Part shown: in pieces, positions 35,309 through 44,754 of the stretch
Layout: each line of letters opens with the position of its first letter
Numbering within the stretch: the first letter of the stretch is position 1
NCBI RefSeq assembly: GCF_030816725.1
Contig: NZ_JAUSYG010000001.1
Span: 4,464,001 to 4,528,000, forward strand
DNA length: 64,000 nucleotides
Direction of reading: 5' to 3'
From: Pseudarthrobacter defluvii
Lineage (GTDB): Bacteria; Actinomycetota; Actinomycetes; Actinomycetales; Micrococcaceae
Position numbers and translations under genes: made by a program
The notes under the pieces: model-generated
Databases searched by the model: none
The model's input: the letters and a program-made list of their open reading frames with translations, nothing else
What the model was told of the DNA's origin: nothing

Positions 35309-35749
35309 ATGAACATCAACGATGACGGCCTCCAGGAACTTGCCAGCGGTTTCCGCGAAGCCCTCCGCCACAGTGTCTACCTGGTCCGACGCCTCGACGC
35401 CGACGGTGAACTCAGCGCTGCCCAGCTCAGCACGCTCAAGATGCTGCTTGGGGAAGGCCAGCGCGTTGGCGAGATCGCCCGGAACCTCGGCGTCCGGGTG
35501 CCCAGCGCAACGGAACAGATCATCAAGCTCGAACGCGCAGGCCTGGCCCGCCGCGAACCGGACCCGGCAGACTCCCGCGCCGTCCGGGTGATCCTGACTG
35601 ACGAAGGCCGGGCCGCCGTCGACTCCGCGAACAAGCGCCGCAACCAGGTGATGGCCGAAATCCTCAGCACCCTCACCGACCAGGACCGGAAAGCCCTGGC
35701 GGAAGCTCTGCCGGTCATCGACAAGATCAACGCATCCCTCCAGAACTGA
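35309..35749 (+). CDS. MarR-family transcriptional regulator
   Basis: The 146-aa protein has a MarR winged helix (LSTLKMLLGEGQRVGEIARN, VPSATEQIIKLERAGLA, wing REPDPADSRAVRV). It would repress its own operon through the inverted repeat at 35276-35308 and release on binding a drug or phenolic ligand. An upstream ATG at 35291 overlaps the -10 box, so the ATG at 35309 is chosen. The MFS gene follows 35 bp later. Confidence 0.88.
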   Translation: MNINDDGLQELASGFREALRHSVYLVRRLDADGELSAAQLSTLKMLLGEGQRVGEIARNLGVRVPSATEQIIKLERAGLARREPDPADSRAVRVILTDEGRAAVDSANKRRNQVMAEILSTLTDQDRKALAEALPVIDKINASLQN

Positions 35750-35784
35750 ACTGATTAGAAACGAAACTTAGGAGTACCCTCCGT

Positions 35785-37011
35785 ATGGACGGCCAGCTCG
35801 CAGAATCCCTGCAGGCACCAGAATCCACCTTGCAGGCCGAGAAAGCCTCGTTCCTGAAGCAGCCGAAGGCGGTTTGGGCCACCGCCCTCGCCGCCGTGTT
35901 TGCCTTTATGGGCATCGGCCTGGTGGACCCCATCCTCCCTGCCATCGCCACCAACCTGGATGCCAGCCCCAGCCAGGTATCCCTGCTCTTCACCAGCTAC
36001 TTCCTGGTTACTGCGCTCGCGATGCTGATCACGGGGTTTGTCTCCTCGCGGATCGGCGGCAAGAAGACCCTGCTGATCGGCCTGGCCGTCATTGTCGTGT
36101 TCTCCTCGCTCTCCGGCCTGTCCGCCAGCGTTGGTGAGCTGGTGGGCTTCCGCGCGGGCTGGGGGCTGGGCAATGCCCTGTTCGTGGCCACCGCGCTTGC
36201 CGTGATCGTGGGCGTGGCCAGCGGTGGCGCCGGCACCGCCATCATCCTTTATGAAGCCGCCCTGGGCCTGGGCATCTCCCTCGGCCCCCTGCTCGGTGCC
36301 CTCCTGGGCGGCTGGCAGTGGCGCGCACCGTTCTTCGGCACCGCCGTCCTGATGGCCGCCGCCTTCATCGCCCTGATCGCCCTGCTGCCCAACACGCCGC
36401 TGCCCGAACGCAAGGTGCGGCTGCGGGACCCCCTCCTGGCGCTGGGACACAAGGGACTGCGGACGACGGCGGCAAGCGGCTTGTTCTACAACTACGGCTT
36501 CTTCACCATCCTGGCTTTCACCCCGTTCATCCTGGGCATGAATGCCTATGGAATCGGTGGGGTCTTCTTCGGCTGGGGCGTGGCTGTGGCCATCTTCTCC
36601 GTTTTCGTCGCACCGCCCCTGCAGGCCCGCTTTGGTGCCGTCAAGGTACTCACCGGCACGCTGTTCCTGCTCATGCTGGACCTGGCGGGTCTGGGACTGG
36701 CGGCCGGGCACTCGGTGCCTGCCGTCGTCGTCCTGGTGATCGTTGCCGGTGCGCTGCTGGGCGTCAACAACACCATCTACACGGAACTGGCCATGGGAGT
36801 CTCCGATTCGCCCCGGCCCGTTGCATCCTCCGGCTACAACTTTGTCCGCTGGATGGGCGGCGCGCTGGCCCCGTTCCTGGCGGCGCAGCTCGGTGAACAC
36901 TTTGGCCCGCAGGTTCCGTTCTTCGCCGGCGCAGTGGCCATGGTGATCGCCATCCTGATCGCCTTCGGCGGCCGGGCCTACCTGTCCTCGCACGAACCGC
37001 ATGTCGTGTAA
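35785..37011 (+). CDS. MFS efflux transporter of the MarR operon
   Basis: The 408-aa transporter has about 12 helices and the drug/H+ antiporter (DHA1) style: motif near GFVSSRIGGKKTLLIG (motif A) and GWGLGNALFVATALAVIVG. It is preceded by TTAGGAG and co-transcribed with the MarR regulator, so it probably exports a toxic compound sensed by that regulator. A 15-bp-stem terminator follows at 37028-37062. Substrate unknown. Confidence 0.85.
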   Translation: MDGQLAESLQAPESTLQAEKASFLKQPKAVWATALAAVFAFMGIGLVDPILPAIATNLDASPSQVSLLFTSYFLVTALAMLITGFVSSRIGGKKTLLIGLAVIVVFSSLSGLSASVGELVGFRAGWGLGNALFVATALAVIVGVASGGAGTAIILYEAALGLGISLGPLLGALLGGWQWRAPFFGTAVLMAAAFIALIALLPNTPLPERKVRLRDPLLALGHKGLRTTAASGLFYNYGFFTILAFTPFILGMNAYGIGGVFFGWGVAVAIFSVFVAPPLQARFGAVKVLTGTLFLLMLDLAGLGLAAGHSVPAVVVLVIVAGALLGVNNTIYTELAMGVSDSPRPVASSGYNFVRWMGGALAPFLAAQLGEHFGPQVPFFAGAVAMVIAILIAFGGRAYLSSHEPHVV

Positions 37012-37027
37012 GCAGCCGGATAACAAA

Positions 37028-37062
37028 CAAACCCTCCATCACGCCATGTGATGGAGGGTTTG
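37028..37062. terminator. Bidirectional terminator between MFS genes
   Basis: CAAACCCTCCATCAC (37028-37042) pairs perfectly with GTGATGGAGGGTTTG (37048-37062) around a 5-nt loop, followed by T-rich DNA. It serves the MFS gene on the plus strand and the sugar porter (ending 37091) on the minus strand. Confidence 0.88.
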
Positions 37063-37090
37063 CTGTTTTCCTGCGAAAGGTGATGGGGCG

Positions 37091-38533
37091 TTACAGGGCC
37101 TTTGCCGAACCTTTCGGCACGAACAGGGTCTCCGCCTGCTCCAGGGCCATGCCGTTGGTCTCCGGCACCTTGAACATGACGAAGAAGAAGGATGCCGCCG
37201 CGAACAGGGCGTACATGGCGTAGGTCAGCGGCAAGGACGCGGAGGCCATCACCGGGAAGCTGAGGGTGATCACGAAGTTGGCCACCCACTGTGCGGCGGC
37301 GGCCAGGCCCAGGGCCCGGGCTCGGATCTTGGAGGGGAAGATCTCGCCCAGAAGTACCCACACCAGCGGACCCCAGGATGCGCCGAAGCTGATGACGAAG
37401 ATGTTTGCCGCCACCAGGGCTACGGGGCCCCAGGCGCCCGGCAGGGAGATGTCCTCGCCGCTGCCCGTTGCCGACGAGAATGCCAGGGCCATCGCGCCCA
37501 GGGAAACGGCCATGCCTACGGAACCGGTCAGCAGGATGGGACGGCGGCCCACCCGGTCCACCAGGGCAATGGCCACTAGGGTCACCAGGATGTTGGTGAC
37601 GGACGTGGCCACCGAGATGGTGAGCGAGTCCTTCTCCTGGAAGCCCACGGCCTTCCACAGTGTGGTGGAGTAGTAGAAGATCACGTTGATGCCCACGAAC
37701 TGCTGCAGTACGGACAGGATGATTCCCACCCACACCACGGCCTGCAGCCCGAAGGTCTTGCCGCGGAGGGAGCCTTTCTGGCCGGCGATCTTGTCCTCTT
37801 CAATGGCTTCCTGGATATCCCGGATGTGCCGCTCGGTGTCCTCGGCGGGGGCGATGGAGGCGAAGATCTTCCGGGCCTCATTGTCCTTGCCCTGGAACAC
37901 CAGGAACCGCGGGGATTCGGGCAGGGTGAACGCAACCCAGCCGTATACGAGGGCAGGAACGGCGGCGGCCAGGAACATCCACCGCCACGACTCGATGCCC
38001 AGCCAGAACCGCTGGTCCGCGCCGCCCGCGCTGGTAGCCAGGACCGCGTCGGAGAGCAGGGCGGCAAAGATGCCGGTGGTAATGGCCAGCTGCTGGAGTG
38101 AAGCCAGGCGGCCACGGACCTGGCGGGGCGATATTTCCGAAATGTACGCCGGGGCGATGACGGAGGCCAGGCCGATGCCCAGTCCTCCTACCAGGCGCCA
38201 GAATACGAGGTCCCAAACACCGAAGGCGAAGCCGGTTCCCAGTGCGCTGACCAGGAACAACAGGGCGCCCAGCTTCATGGCCGGGATGCGCCCGTAGCGG
38301 TCTGCCACCTTGCCGGCCAGGAAGGCGCCGGCGGCGCAGCCCAGCAGTGCGACGGCCACGGCGAAGCCGGTCACGGCCTCCGACAGCGCGAATTCATCCT
38401 TCATGGCATCCACGGCGCCGTTGACCACGGACGAATCGAAACCGAAGAGGAATCCGCCCACCGCCCCCGCAAGCGCCAGCCAGATCACGCGCCGCGGCGT
38501 CCCGGTTTTGGTCTGCTCCTGTGCAGTGGGCAT
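37091..38533 (-). CDS. Sugar porter family MFS transporter
   Basis: The 480-aa protein has 12 helices with the sugar-porter signatures: GFLFGFDSSVVNGA after helix 1, KVADRYGRIPAMKLG, the PESPRFLV motif before the central loop, IQ-QxxGINVIFYYSTTLW, DRVGRRPILL and the PETNG end. It imports a hexose, pentose or inositol with H+. The frame is open to 38683, but ATG 38533 with AGGGAGA upstream is the real start. No sugar-catabolic genes adjoin, so substrate is open. Confidence 0.9.
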   Translation of the reverse strand: MPTAQEQTKTGTPRRVIWLALAGAVGGFLFGFDSSVVNGAVDAMKDEFALSEAVTGFAVAVALLGCAAGAFLAGKVADRYGRIPAMKLGALLFLVSALGTGFAFGVWDLVFWRLVGGLGIGLASVIAPAYISEISPRQVRGRLASLQQLAITTGIFAALLSDAVLATSAGGADQRFWLGIESWRWMFLAAAVPALVYGWVAFTLPESPRFLVFQGKDNEARKIFASIAPAEDTERHIRDIQEAIEEDKIAGQKGSLRGKTFGLQAVVWVGIILSVLQQFVGINVIFYYSTTLWKAVGFQEKDSLTISVATSVTNILVTLVAIALVDRVGRRPILLTGSVGMAVSLGAMALAFSSATGSGEDISLPGAWGPVALVAANIFVISFGASWGPLVWVLLGEIFPSKIRARALGLAAAAQWVANFVITLSFPVMASASLPLTYAMYALFAAASFFFVMFKVPETNGMALEQAETLFVPKGSAKAL

Positions 38534-38771
38534 GATTCTCCCTGGGTTCTGGATTGGGTGGAAGCGGTGCGGACGTCGTCGGCTGCAGAACCGGACACAA
38601 CGCCGGCGCGCTTCCGCCAGTGTTCCATGCCGTGGCTCCTCGATCCACTTCGGGGCTGCCCGGGCTCGCCGTTGCGCGCCCAAAAGAAGACGACGACGGC
38701 GGGCCGTGCCGCCGTCGTCGTCTGCTCGGTGCGCTCCCGGCCGGGGCGCTGTTCCGTCAGTGCGCTGTCAG
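38534..38771. other. Intergenic region with a minus-strand terminator
   Basis: It holds the upstream region of the sugar porter gene and the terminator at 38688-38723. No further gene was identified. Confidence 0.4.
38688..38723 (-). terminator. Terminator of the 14-TM MFS exporter gene
   Basis: A perfect 15-bp stem, AGACGACGACGGCGG (38688-38702) with its complement at 38709-38723, closes a 6-nt loop and is followed on the minus strand by TCTTTT. The exporter gene stops 49 bp earlier. Confidence 0.85.
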
Positions 38772-40436
38772 CTAATGCGCCGGGACCTGCATGGTGTCCT
38801 TATCCTCCGGCGATGCGTTCTGGTCGGTCAGCTTCTTCCGCGGCAGGGCGAAGCTGATGAGGAATGCCAGGCCGGTCAGCGCCGCGGCCGTCAGCATCAC
38901 CGTGTCAATCGAGTCGGCGAACCCCTCGGTGATCGGCCGGGTCAGGGTGCTGTTGGCGGTGTGCAGCCAGCTGGTGTCGTTCAGCGAATCGTTGGACGCG
39001 CCCTCCTTGAAGAAGTCGTACAGCTTGGCGTTGGCGGGATCCGATGCCACGGCCGGGTCCTTGAGGACTGCCGGGTAGGCGGGATCGGCGGCGGCAGTCT
39101 TCATGCCGTCGGCAATCCGGTCGGCAGCAAGGCTAAACAGCATGGAAATGAAGACGGCAGTACCCACCGCGCCGCCCATGGACCGGAAGAAGGCGGCGGA
39201 GGAGGTTCCCACACCCATGTCCCGCGGCGGCACGGAGGTCTGCATGGCCAGGGTGAGCGGCTGCATGCAGAAGCCCAGGCCGACGCCGAAGAACACCGCG
39301 ATCAGGCCGGGCACCCATAGACCGGTGTCCACTCCCAGGACGAATCCCATCACCAGTGCAGCCGCGGTCAGGATGCCGGTGCCCATGATGGGGAAGATGC
39401 GGAACGTGCCGGAGGCCGAGATGGTCCTGCCGGCCGTGATCGAGCCGAAGAGGATGCCGATGGTGAAGGTGATCATCATCAGGCCGGCTTCGGTGGGGGT
39501 CAGGCCCTTCACCAACTGCAGGTACATGGGGAGCATGGCGATGGCGCCGAACATGCCGATGCCGATGATGAAGTTCAGCAGCGAGGACAGCCCGAACGTG
39601 ACGTTGTGGAAGAGCCGCAGCGGGATCAGGGCGTAGTCGCCGGCACGTTTCTCGGCCAGCAGGAACCACACGATGCCCAGTACGCCCACGCCGTAGCAGA
39701 GGAACGAGTTGGGTGACGCCCAGCCCCACGTGCGGCCCTGCTCGGCCACGAGGAGAAGCGGAACGATGCCCACCGTGATGGCGGCGGCGCCCCAGTAGTC
39801 GATCCTTTGCTTCAGGTGCTTGGCCGGCAGGTGCAGGAACAGGAACACCACCACCAGGGCGGCGAGGCCGATGGGGACGTTGATGAAGAAGACCCAGCGC
39901 CAGCCGTCGAAACCCAGGATGTTGGCAGAGCCGGCGAAGGCCCCGCCCACCACCGGGCCCAGGACCGAGGAGATGCCGAAGACGGACATGAAGTAGCCCT
40001 GGTATTTGGCCCTGTCCTTCAGGGAGACGATGTCGCCGATGATGGTCAGCGCCAGGGCCAGCAGGCCGCCGGCCCCGAGGCCCTGGATGCCGCGGGCCAC
40101 GGCAAGCTCGGTCATCGAGTGCACGGACCCGGCGTAGACCGAGCCGACCAGGAAGACGACGATCGCGGTCAGGTAGAGCGGACGGCGGCCGAAGATGTCG
40201 CTCAGCTTGCCGTACAGCGGGGTGCTGACGGTGGAGGTGATCAGGTACGCGGTGGTGGCCCATGCCTGCAGGGAGAGCCCGTCCAGGTCGTTGGCGATGG
40301 TGTAGATGGATGTGGAGACGATGGTCTGGTCAAGGGATGCCAGGAACATGCCCAGCATCAGGCCCACCATCACGGTGACGATCTGGCGTTGCGTCAGGGT
40401 TTCTCCGGCGCCGGGCGCGGCAGAGGCTTTGGACAT
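38772..40436 (-). CDS. EmrB/QacA-type (DHA2) MFS drug exporter, 14 TM
   Basis: The 554-aa protein has about 14 helices, motif A (GKLSDIFGRRPLYL), LDQTIVSTSIYTIANDL and motif C region (VLGPVVGGAFAG), matching DHA2 multidrug exporters. The C-terminus is charged. Upstream (40471-40505) are inverted repeats that a repressor could bind. No regulator is next to it. TTGGAG lies 5 nt before the ATG. Likely drug or dye efflux. Confidence 0.9.
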   Translation of the reverse strand: MSKASAAPGAGETLTQRQIVTVMVGLMLGMFLASLDQTIVSTSIYTIANDLDGLSLQAWATTAYLITSTVSTPLYGKLSDIFGRRPLYLTAIVVFLVGSVYAGSVHSMTELAVARGIQGLGAGGLLALALTIIGDIVSLKDRAKYQGYFMSVFGISSVLGPVVGGAFAGSANILGFDGWRWVFFINVPIGLAALVVVFLFLHLPAKHLKQRIDYWGAAAITVGIVPLLLVAEQGRTWGWASPNSFLCYGVGVLGIVWFLLAEKRAGDYALIPLRLFHNVTFGLSSLLNFIIGIGMFGAIAMLPMYLQLVKGLTPTEAGLMMITFTIGILFGSITAGRTISASGTFRIFPIMGTGILTAAALVMGFVLGVDTGLWVPGLIAVFFGVGLGFCMQPLTLAMQTSVPPRDMGVGTSSAAFFRSMGGAVGTAVFISMLFSLAADRIADGMKTAAADPAYPAVLKDPAVASDPANAKLYDFFKEGASNDSLNDTSWLHTANSTLTRPITEGFADSIDTVMLTAAALTGLAFLISFALPRKKLTDQNASPEDKDTMQVPAH

Positions 40437-40470
40437 GGGTGCTCCAAGGGGAAAAGGAAAAGTAAGCAGC

Positions 40471-40505
40471 GATAGTTGCTTTCAGTAACTATCTTACTGG
40501 TTACT
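40471..40505. promoter_or_regulatory. Overlapping inverted repeats upstream of the DHA2 exporter
   Basis: GATAGTT (40471-40477) with AACTATC (40487-40493), and AGTAAC (40484-40489) with GTTACT (40500-40505), overlap 35 bp before the exporter start. This AT-rich patch is the likely promoter/operator; TetR or MarR regulator not in view. Confidence 0.6.
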
Positions 40506-40533
40506 TCCATTCCCTGTCCTGCGGAGTCTTCCC

Positions 40534-41028
40534 CTAAGGCTCCACGAGGATGCCGTCCGGATCGCACCAGACGGTGGCTCCGGGACGGAAGGTCACGCCG
40601 TCGATCACTACATCCACGTCCACCTCGCCGGCGCCCGCCTTCAGGCTCTTCTTCGGGTTGCTGCCCAGGGCCTTGACGCCCAGGTCCAGCTGGGCGACGG
40701 CGGCCCGGTCGCGGATCGCGCCATTGATGACGACGCCGGCCCAGCCGTTCGCCACGGCGCTTTCGGCGATCATGTCCCCCATCAGCGCCGTGCCCAGCGA
40801 GCCGCCGCCGTCCACCACCAGTACCGCCCCGTTCCCGGGTGAGCCGAGCGTGGACTTCACCAGGGCGTTGTCCTGGAAGCAGCGGATGGTCCGAACTGGA
40901 CCGCTGAAGTGGGTGCGGCCGCCCAGGGATTGGAACTGCAGGGAGACGGACGCCAGTTCGTCACCGCGCTCGTCGTAGAGGTCCGCTGTGTTAACCGCGG
41001 TGCCTTCTGCCGGGATGGGTGCGCTCAT
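40534..41028 (-). CDS. rraA: RraA-family protein (4-hydroxy-4-methyl-2-oxoglutarate aldolase-like)
   Basis: The 164-aa protein has the RraA/HMG-aldolase fold: VVDGGGSLGTALMGDMIAE, GWAGVVINGAIRDRAA and IKALGSNPKKSLKAG-like end. E. coli RraA inhibits RNase E, while many relatives are aldolases or oxaloacetate decarboxylases with Mg2+. The G-x-I-R-D motif with Arg/Asp supports metal-dependent activity. RBS AAGGAGA lies before the ATG. It is divergent from an MFS gene, 121 bp away. Confidence 0.88.
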   Translation of the reverse strand: MSAPIPAEGTAVNTADLYDERGDELASVSLQFQSLGGRTHFSGPVRTIRCFQDNALVKSTLGSPGNGAVLVVDGGGSLGTALMGDMIAESAVANGWAGVVINGAIRDRAAVAQLDLGVKALGSNPKKSLKAGAGEVDVDVVIDGVTFRPGATVWCDPDGILVEP

Positions 41029-41149
41029 CTGGTTCTCCTTTTTACTTGGGCAACTTATGCACAGGCCGACAGATGCACGGGCGGCGAGTTACGGCCCACG
41101 ATAGTCTGATCGCAACGCCAACCGGCCGCACCAGGGGGGAGCCAAACCA

Positions 41150-42427
41150 ATGAGCCTGTCCAACACGCCGGTCCCACCGGACCTTCCGCGGGCCACGACG
41201 GCGGCGCTCGCCGAACCGATGCAGAAGGTCACCGCGCGCTGGGTCACCGGTCTGGTGTTGGTCAATGTTGGCATCAACGCCGCGTTCTTCGGACCCATCA
41301 ACATTTTTATCGCGCAGCAGGCCACTGGCATCGACGAAGCCAACAAGGAAGCCATCGCCTCCCTCGTACTTGGGTGCGGAGCCGCCGTATCCCTGGTTGC
41401 CAATCCGCTCTTCGGCGCGCTGTCCGACCGGACGGTCTCGGGTTTCGGCCGGCGTTCACCCTGGGTCCTGGCCGGTGCCATCCTGGCCGCGGCAGCGTTG
41501 CTGGCATTGTCCGGGGCCACGGCCGTTGCCCTGATGGTGCTGTTCTGGTGCCTGGTCCAGCTGGGTGCCAACGCGGCCTACGCGGCCATCACCGCCGCCA
41601 TTCCGGACCGCGTGCCGGTGCTGCAGCGCGGCGGCGTGGGGGGACTGGCGGCCCTGGGCCAGACGGCTGGCATCCTCCTCGGCGCGGTCTTCGGGGCGGT
41701 GGTTTCCGGGAACTTCATGGTGGGATACACGCTGTGTGCGGCCGCCCTGCTGTTCTCCGTGCTGCCGTACCTGTTCCACCGGAATGACCCGCCGCTGCCC
41801 AGGGAACTGCGCCCGCCGTTCGCGTGGGGCCATTTCCTCCGCGGCTTCTGGATCAGCCCGGTCCGCCACCCGGACTTCGCGTGGGCGTGGCTCACCCGCT
41901 TCCTGGTCAACGTCTGCAACCAGCTGACCATTGTGTACCTGATCTTCTTCCTCACGGACGTCATCAAGCATGAGAACCCGGCGCTGGGGGTCCTCACCCT
42001 GACCGGCATTTATGCGGTGTTGGTGATGATTACTGCGGTGGTCGCGGGGCCCTGGAGCGACCGGGTGGGCAAGCGCAAGCCATTCGTGATCGCCTCCTCC
42101 GCCATGATCGCCATGGCAGGGCTCACCATGGCACTTTTCCCCGTATGGACCGGCGCCCTGATTGGGGCCGGCATCCTGGGCATCGGCTACGGCGCCTACC
42201 AGGCCGTTGACTTCGCCCTGCTGACGCAGGTGCTCCCGCAGGCCGCGGACCGTGGCAAGGATATGGGGGTCATCAACGTGGCCGCCTCGTTGCCGCAGGT
42301 GTTCGCGACGGGCCTGGCTTTCCTCGCGGTGACGAAATTCGGCGGGTACGGGACCCTGTTCACCACCGCGGCCGTCATCGGGCTGCTGGGCGCCGTTTTC
42401 GTGGTGAAAATCAAGGGCGTCAACTGA
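41150..42427 (+). CDS. MFS transporter (SLC45/sugar-type)
   Basis: The 425-aa protein has 12 helices with GIDEANKEAIASLVLGCGA, SDRTVSGFGRRSPWVLAG and SDRVGKRKPFV (motif A copies). These fit bacterial SLC45-like MFS transporters of sugars, but substrate is not assigned. AGGGGGGAG lies 9 nt before the ATG, and TAGTCT at 41102-41107 is a plausible -10. A TetR gene follows 131 bp later and may control it. Confidence 0.82.
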   Translation: MSLSNTPVPPDLPRATTAALAEPMQKVTARWVTGLVLVNVGINAAFFGPINIFIAQQATGIDEANKEAIASLVLGCGAAVSLVANPLFGALSDRTVSGFGRRSPWVLAGAILAAAALLALSGATAVALMVLFWCLVQLGANAAYAAITAAIPDRVPVLQRGGVGGLAALGQTAGILLGAVFGAVVSGNFMVGYTLCAAALLFSVLPYLFHRNDPPLPRELRPPFAWGHFLRGFWISPVRHPDFAWAWLTRFLVNVCNQLTIVYLIFFLTDVIKHENPALGVLTLTGIYAVLVMITAVVAGPWSDRVGKRKPFVIASSAMIAMAGLTMALFPVWTGALIGAGILGIGYGAYQAVDFALLTQVLPQAADRGKDMGVINVAASLPQVFATGLAFLAVTKFGGYGTLFTTAAVIGLLGAVFVVKIKGVN

Positions 42428-42558
42428 CCCCGCAAAGGGCCGATAGTAAGGGTGGCTGACGAATTAGGGCACAGACCTGTGCCGTATAGTTGAACCGGCT
42501 GCAGGGCGGTACGGAAGTGGGGGCGCTCCTGGCCGCAGCCGCTACAACACAACCCGGA

Positions 42559-43173
42559 ATGCTGATGCCCCAGACTCTTTCAGACCATCCGCCCATGGCC
42601 GCCCGGCCTTCCGCTCCGCGCCAGCGCCTCCGCTACGCACGGATCCTGGAGACCGCTGCCGGGTTTGCCCGCACGGGACTTGAGGCCGTGGAACTCTCCC
42701 AGGTCGCAGAAAAAGCTGACGTACCGCTGGGCACCCTCTACCGCTATTTTCCCTCCCCCACGCACCTGATGCTGGCGCTGTACCGGCAGCAGCTCGATGA
42801 GCTGCAGGCCGGGACCCGCGGCTCCTCCCCGCGCTTCCGCGGCCGGGCGCTGTCGGGCCTGCTGATGGAGATCTTCCATATGCGCGTTATGCAGCCCGCG
42901 GTGGAGCAGTGCCTCAGCCGGGGAGTTTACGTTCCGGAAAAGGACACCACCGAACTTTTGCGCGAGATCGACGCCCTCGCCGAGAAGCTCGTCGCCGATG
43001 CCTGCGGCGACGACGTGGGAGCGCGGGTCCTCCTGCTCACCGTCACTGGTCTGGTCCAGTCCGTCCGGAACCGCCGGCTTTCGCTTTTCGAGGCCGAAGA
43101 GGACCTCAAAAAGGCATGCGGACGGCTCTCTCCGGAGGCTGACACCAGATTCACAGTGACCAGATCCGCGTAA
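42559..43173 (+). CDS. TetR-family transcriptional regulator
   Basis: The 204-aa protein has a TetR DNA-binding domain with LEAVELSQVAEKADVPLGTLYRYFPSPTHLM and a helical C-terminus. An in-frame TTG at 42490 gives a longer product; ATG 42559 is preferred because TATAGT (42485-42490) overlaps that TTG and is a good -10 box. Neighbours are an MFS gene and malic enzyme; the target is unknown. Confidence 0.8.
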   Translation: MLMPQTLSDHPPMAARPSAPRQRLRYARILETAAGFARTGLEAVELSQVAEKADVPLGTLYRYFPSPTHLMLALYRQQLDELQAGTRGSSPRFRGRALSGLLMEIFHMRVMQPAVEQCLSRGVYVPEKDTTELLREIDALAEKLVADACGDDVGARVLLLTVTGLVQSVRNRRLSLFEAEEDLKKACGRLSPEADTRFTVTRSA

Positions 43174-43226
43174 CTGGTCTAGACCAGGAGGGCCATAAAT
43201 ACGCCATAATGCCGTGATCTGGACCA
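43174..43226 (+). promoter_or_regulatory. Two DasR/GntR-type operators upstream of the malic enzyme gene
   Basis: CTGGTCTAGACCAG (43174-43187) is a perfect palindrome, directly after the TetR stop, and contains TGGTCTAGACCA, the core of DasR responsive elements. A second, imperfect copy, TGATCTGGACCA (43215-43226), matches 10 of 12 core positions. Their centres are 40 bp apart. The first site may also act as a weak hairpin after the TetR gene. The next gene is malic enzyme. Confidence 0.65.
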
Positions 43227-43461
43227 CACAGAGCAAGGGTTAAACGCTTTACCCAGCCGTTTTGCTGTCAAGAGGGGCCAAACAGCGGTTCTTCGGTTGC
43301 CTACCATGGAGGCACAGGAGCGGCAGGGCGGAAACATCCCCGGCGTTCCCACGGACCCGCCACCCCTGGGTTTCCTGTCGCACTACTTTTCCCTGCTGGA
43401 GTCCACCCGGCCTCCAGCCCCATGTGCCGTGCGCCCACGGCGAGCACCAGGAGACAACGAC

Positions 43462-44661
43462 GTGTCCATTGACGCAATCACAGCCACCGACAGTTCGGCA
43501 GCCACCGCCCTGACTGAGGACGAGATCTTCGGCGCCCATCAGGGCGGCAAGCTGTCCATCACCAGCACCGTGCCGCTGTCCAACAAGCGGGACCTGTCCA
43601 TCGCCTACACCCCGGGCGTGGCCGAGGTCAGCCGTGCCATCCACGCCAAGCCTGAGTTGGCCCGCACCCTGACCTGGGCCGAGCGCCTGGTGGTCGTGGT
43701 CAGCGACGGCACGGCGGTCCTGGGCCTTGGCAACATCGGCGCGAGCGCCTCGCTGCCCGTCATGGAGGGCAAGTCCGCCCTCTTCAAGACCTTCGGTGAT
43801 CTCGACTCCATCCCGCTGGTCCTCAACACCACCGATGTTGACGAGATCGTGGAAACCTTGGTCCGCCTGCGCCCCAGCTTTGGCGCGGTGAACCTTGAGG
43901 ACATCTCCGCCCCGCGCTGCTTCGAGCTCGAGGAAAAGCTGATCGAAGCCCTTGATTGCCCCGTCATGCACGACGACCAGCACGGCACCGCCGTGGTTGC
44001 CCTCGCGGCGCTGACCAACGCCGCCAAGGTGACCGGCCGCAGCCTGGAGGGGCTGAAGGTGGTGGTGTCCGGCGCAGGCGCGGCGGGAATCGCCGTCGCC
44101 GAAATCCTGCTGGCGGCCGGCATCGGCGACGTGGTCCTGCTCGACTCGCGCGGGGTCATCAACAGCAGCCGTCCGGACCTCGCAGCCGACGCCACGAGCA
44201 AGAAGGCGGACATTGCCGGCCGCAGCAATCCCCGCGGTATTTCCGGCGGTCCCGCCGAGGCGCTGGCCGGGGCCGACGTCTTCATCGGCGTCTCCTCCTC
44301 CAAGCTGGACGAGGCGCACCTGGCCACGATGAACCAGGACGCCATCGTGTTCGCCCTGTCCAACCCGGACCCCGAGGTCCTGCCCGAGGTGGCAGTGAAG
44401 TACGCCGCGGTAGTGGCTACCGGCCGCAGCGACTTCCCCAACCAGATCAACAACGTCCTGGCGTTCCCCGGCATCTTCCGCGGCGCGCTCGACGCCGGTG
44501 CCCGCCGGATCACTCCGGCCATGAAGCTTGCCGCGGCCCGCGCCATCGCCGAACTCGCGGCCGAGGACCTTTCGGCCGAGTACATCGTGCCCAGCCCGCT
44601 GGACCCGCGCGTGGCGCCGGCCGTCACCGCGGCAGTGGCCGCGGCGGTGGAGGCGGAGTAG
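43462..44661 (+). CDS. NAD(P)-dependent malic enzyme
   Basis: The 399-aa enzyme decarboxylates malate to pyruvate. It shows the N-terminal malic domain (LSIAYTPGVAEVSRAI, VSDGTAVLGLGNIG, MEGKSALFK) and the NAD-binding domain (VVVSGAGAAGIAVAEILLAAG). The length matches small bacterial malic enzymes without a PTA domain. GTG 43462 is chosen because AGGAGA lies 7 nt upstream and the open frame above lacks family sequence. The leader of about 235 bp carries the DasR-like sites. A 16-bp-stem terminator follows. Confidence 0.92.
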   Translation: MSIDAITATDSSAATALTEDEIFGAHQGGKLSITSTVPLSNKRDLSIAYTPGVAEVSRAIHAKPELARTLTWAERLVVVVSDGTAVLGLGNIGASASLPVMEGKSALFKTFGDLDSIPLVLNTTDVDEIVETLVRLRPSFGAVNLEDISAPRCFELEEKLIEALDCPVMHDDQHGTAVVALAALTNAAKVTGRSLEGLKVVVSGAGAAGIAVAEILLAAGIGDVVLLDSRGVINSSRPDLAADATSKKADIAGRSNPRGISGGPAEALAGADVFIGVSSSKLDEAHLATMNQDAIVFALSNPDPEVLPEVAVKYAAVVATGRSDFPNQINNVLAFPGIFRGALDAGARRITPAMKLAAARAIAELAAEDLSAEYIVPSPLDPRVAPAVTAAVAAAVEAE

Positions 44662-44683
44662 GGCTTCTTCCTGCAGGAAACCA

Positions 44684-44724
44684 CGACGGCGGCGCCTCCT
44701 TTGCGGCAGGAGGCGCCGCCGTCG
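44684..44724 (+). terminator. Terminator of the malic enzyme gene
   Basis: CGACGGCGGCGCCTCC (44684-44699) pairs perfectly with 44709-44724. The loop is 9 nt. It is 23 bp after the stop; a short TT follows. Confidence 0.85.
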
Positions 44725-44754
44725 GGCGTTTAGCAGGCCCCTAGACTGGGGACC

